Made by a program: the position numbers and the translations under genes
Notes under the pieces: generated by a model
Databases searched by the model: none
What the model saw: only the letters and a program-made list of their open reading frames with translations
What the model was told of the DNA's origin: nothing
Source: Treponema sp. UBA3649
Lineage (GTDB): Bacteria; Spirochaetota; Spirochaetia; Treponematales; Treponemataceae
Reading direction: 5' to 3'
DNA: 23,362 nt
Assembly (NCBI GenBank): GCA_002373325.1
Contig: DFKI01000087.1
Coordinates: 1-23,362 of the forward strand
Part shown: one piece after another, positions 22,714-23,362 of the stretch
Position numbering within the stretch: the first letter of the stretch is position 1
Layout of the letters: each line of letters starts with the position of its first letter

Positions 22714-23026
22714 TGTTTTTCCACTCCATGATTTCCGCCTTGCTTATGGGGCTCCCATTGTTTTTTCCGTTTACGCTTATATGCCTTGACAAATTCATAA
22801 GCTTCGACCATGCCTTAAGGGCTTTTGAATTTCGGGCACTTTGAGGACTTTGCATTACAGCGACATCGTGTCCGTTGCGTGTGATGGTCACGATAACTCC
22901 GCTTTCAACTTTCCGAATCAAATCGGCAAAATAAGTCTTTGCTTGAAATGACCCGACCGTTATGTGTGGGGAAGATTTTAAATCCGGGGAATTTGCCTCT
23001 GATAATCTTGAATTCTGGGAACTCAT
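22700..23026 (-). CDS. Phd/YefM-type antitoxin
   Basis: 108 residues from the ATG at 23026, which follows AAGGAGG by five bases. The longer frame to 23080 would overlap the promoter and is rejected. Core pattern: ITVGSFQAKTYFADLIRKVESGVIVTITRNGHDVAVMQS, the Phd/YefM fold that binds operator DNA. A charged C-terminal tail (KAWSKLMNLSRHISVNG...) would cap the toxin. About 30 Ser/Asn-rich residues precede the core. The stop overlaps the toxin start. The operator-like repeats at 23079-23099 suggest autoregulation. Confidence 0.82.
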   Translation of the reverse strand: MSSQNSRLSEANSPDLKSSPHITVGSFQAKTYFADLIRKVESGVIVTITRNGHDVAVMQSPQSARNSKALKAWSKLMNLSRHISVNGKNNGSPISKAEIMEWKNNGHK

Positions 23027-23051
23027 CTTGCCTCCTTCGACGCTTGTTTTC

Positions 23052-23080
23052 AATATAGCATAGGTTTTGTAAAATGTCAA
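23052..23080 (-). promoter_or_regulatory. Consensus promoter of the toxin-antitoxin unit
   Basis: On the minus strand: TTGACA (23080-23075), a 17-base spacer, TATATT (23057-23052). This is a near-perfect sigma-70 promoter. Confidence 0.8.
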
Positions 23081-23099
23081 CTAGTTTTTTTAACCAGTT
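23079..23099. promoter_or_regulatory. Operator-like paired palindromes at the TA promoter
   Basis: AACTAGTT (23079-23086), a perfect palindrome, and AACCAGTT (23092-23099), a one-mismatch copy, lie 13 bases centre to centre. The first overlaps the outer edge of the -35 box, the position expected of an autorepressor site. Confidence 0.55.
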
Positions 23100-23183
23100 T
23101 TATTTGTGGATTTCGTCTATTTGAGTTTTTGGAGAATTGCAAAAGTTTGAAAAAAAAAATCTCAAGTTTTTGTAATTTTTTAG

Positions 23184-23212
23184 TTGATTATTTTGTTTCT
23201 GTGGTATACAAT
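23184..23212 (+). promoter_or_regulatory. Predicted sigma-70 promoter of the right-edge gene
   Basis: TTGATT (23184-23189), a 17-base spacer and TACAAT (23207-23212). It predicts a leader of about 90 bases that shows no clear structure. Confidence 0.55.
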
Positions 23213-23310
23213 CGTGAAAGAATTGGGTTTTGGAATGTTTTTTGCGTTTCAGGACTTAAATTTTGTAATCTTACGCACTTTGAGAAAAGTGAATTTAAGA
23301 GGAGAAATGA

Positions 23311-23362
23311 ATGAAAAAGACAACTAAATTTGGTCTGTTGTTGACAGCCGCCGCGGCTGCCA
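23311..23362 (+). CDS. Exported protein, 5' end only
   Basis: Seventeen codons to the window edge: MKKTTKFGLLLTAAAAA, the start of a signal peptide. The ATG at 23311 has GAGGAG six bases upstream; a nearer ATG at 23307 hits a stop after six codons. No function can be assigned. Confidence 0.6.
   Translation, partial: MKKTTKFGLLLTAAAAA

Overview
The window looks like chromosomal DNA from a spirochaete, most probably a host-associated Treponema. This is inference. It rests on the lipoprotein-rich envelope content, a lipoprotein/repeat-LysM gene pair with the architecture of treponemal TmpA/TmpB, a P13-like outer-membrane candidate, a REC-like/PilZ protein, and an hprK-ptsH pair without any sugar-specific PTS genes. 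Most genes have clear AGGAG-type ribosome sites and good sigma-70 type promoters. Several annotated starts move downstream to the RBS-supported ATG.

Layout: (1) 1-4872, minus strand. A PilZ protein and a YihY/BrkB membrane protein carrying a C-terminal cyclic-nucleotide-binding-like domain are followed by a 0.45-kb block of REPIN-like nested repeats, then pyrG (CTP synthase) and the 5' part of guaA (GMP synthase). (2) 4907-5632, plus. A small membrane protein begins with the conserved GGADGPT motif of Na+-pumping decarboxylase beta subunits but lacks the rest of that family. (3) 5749-8571, minus. A secreted P13-like protein, adk (adenylate kinase) and a PAP2-like protein. (4) 8633-9631, plus. 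An Rpn-type PD-(D/E)XK nuclease-like gene. (5) 9634-13515, plus. An apparent operon of a small lipoprotein, an M30-like zinc metalloprotease lipoprotein and an M29-like aminopeptidase, followed by a separate small exported protein. (6) 14236-19198, plus. A two-gene envelope unit with a structured 5' leader: a lipoprotein with 22 acidic KTS repeat units, overlapping by ATGA a 912-residue helical-repeat protein with a C-terminal LysM domain, closed by a strong intrinsic terminator. (7) 19235-22210, plus. hprK, ptsH, a lexA-like gene and holA, tightly packed. (8) 22207-23080, minus. A PIN toxin/Phd-type antitoxin module with a consensus promoter and an operator-like repeat. (9) 23184 to the end, plus. 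The promoter and first codons of an exported protein.

Points of most interest: a LexA-like repressor that has lost both the Ala-Gly cleavage bond and the catalytic lysine, embedded in the HprK/HPr operon; REPIN-like elements whose two hairpins show compensatory stem changes around an invariant loop; the repeat organisation of the TmpA/TmpB-like pair; a detached decarboxylase motif in an unrelated membrane protein; and genes whose promoter geometry predicts leaderless mRNAs. Nothing in the window is a clearly new defence or mobile system. No tRNA, rRNA, CRISPR array or intact insertion sequence was seen.
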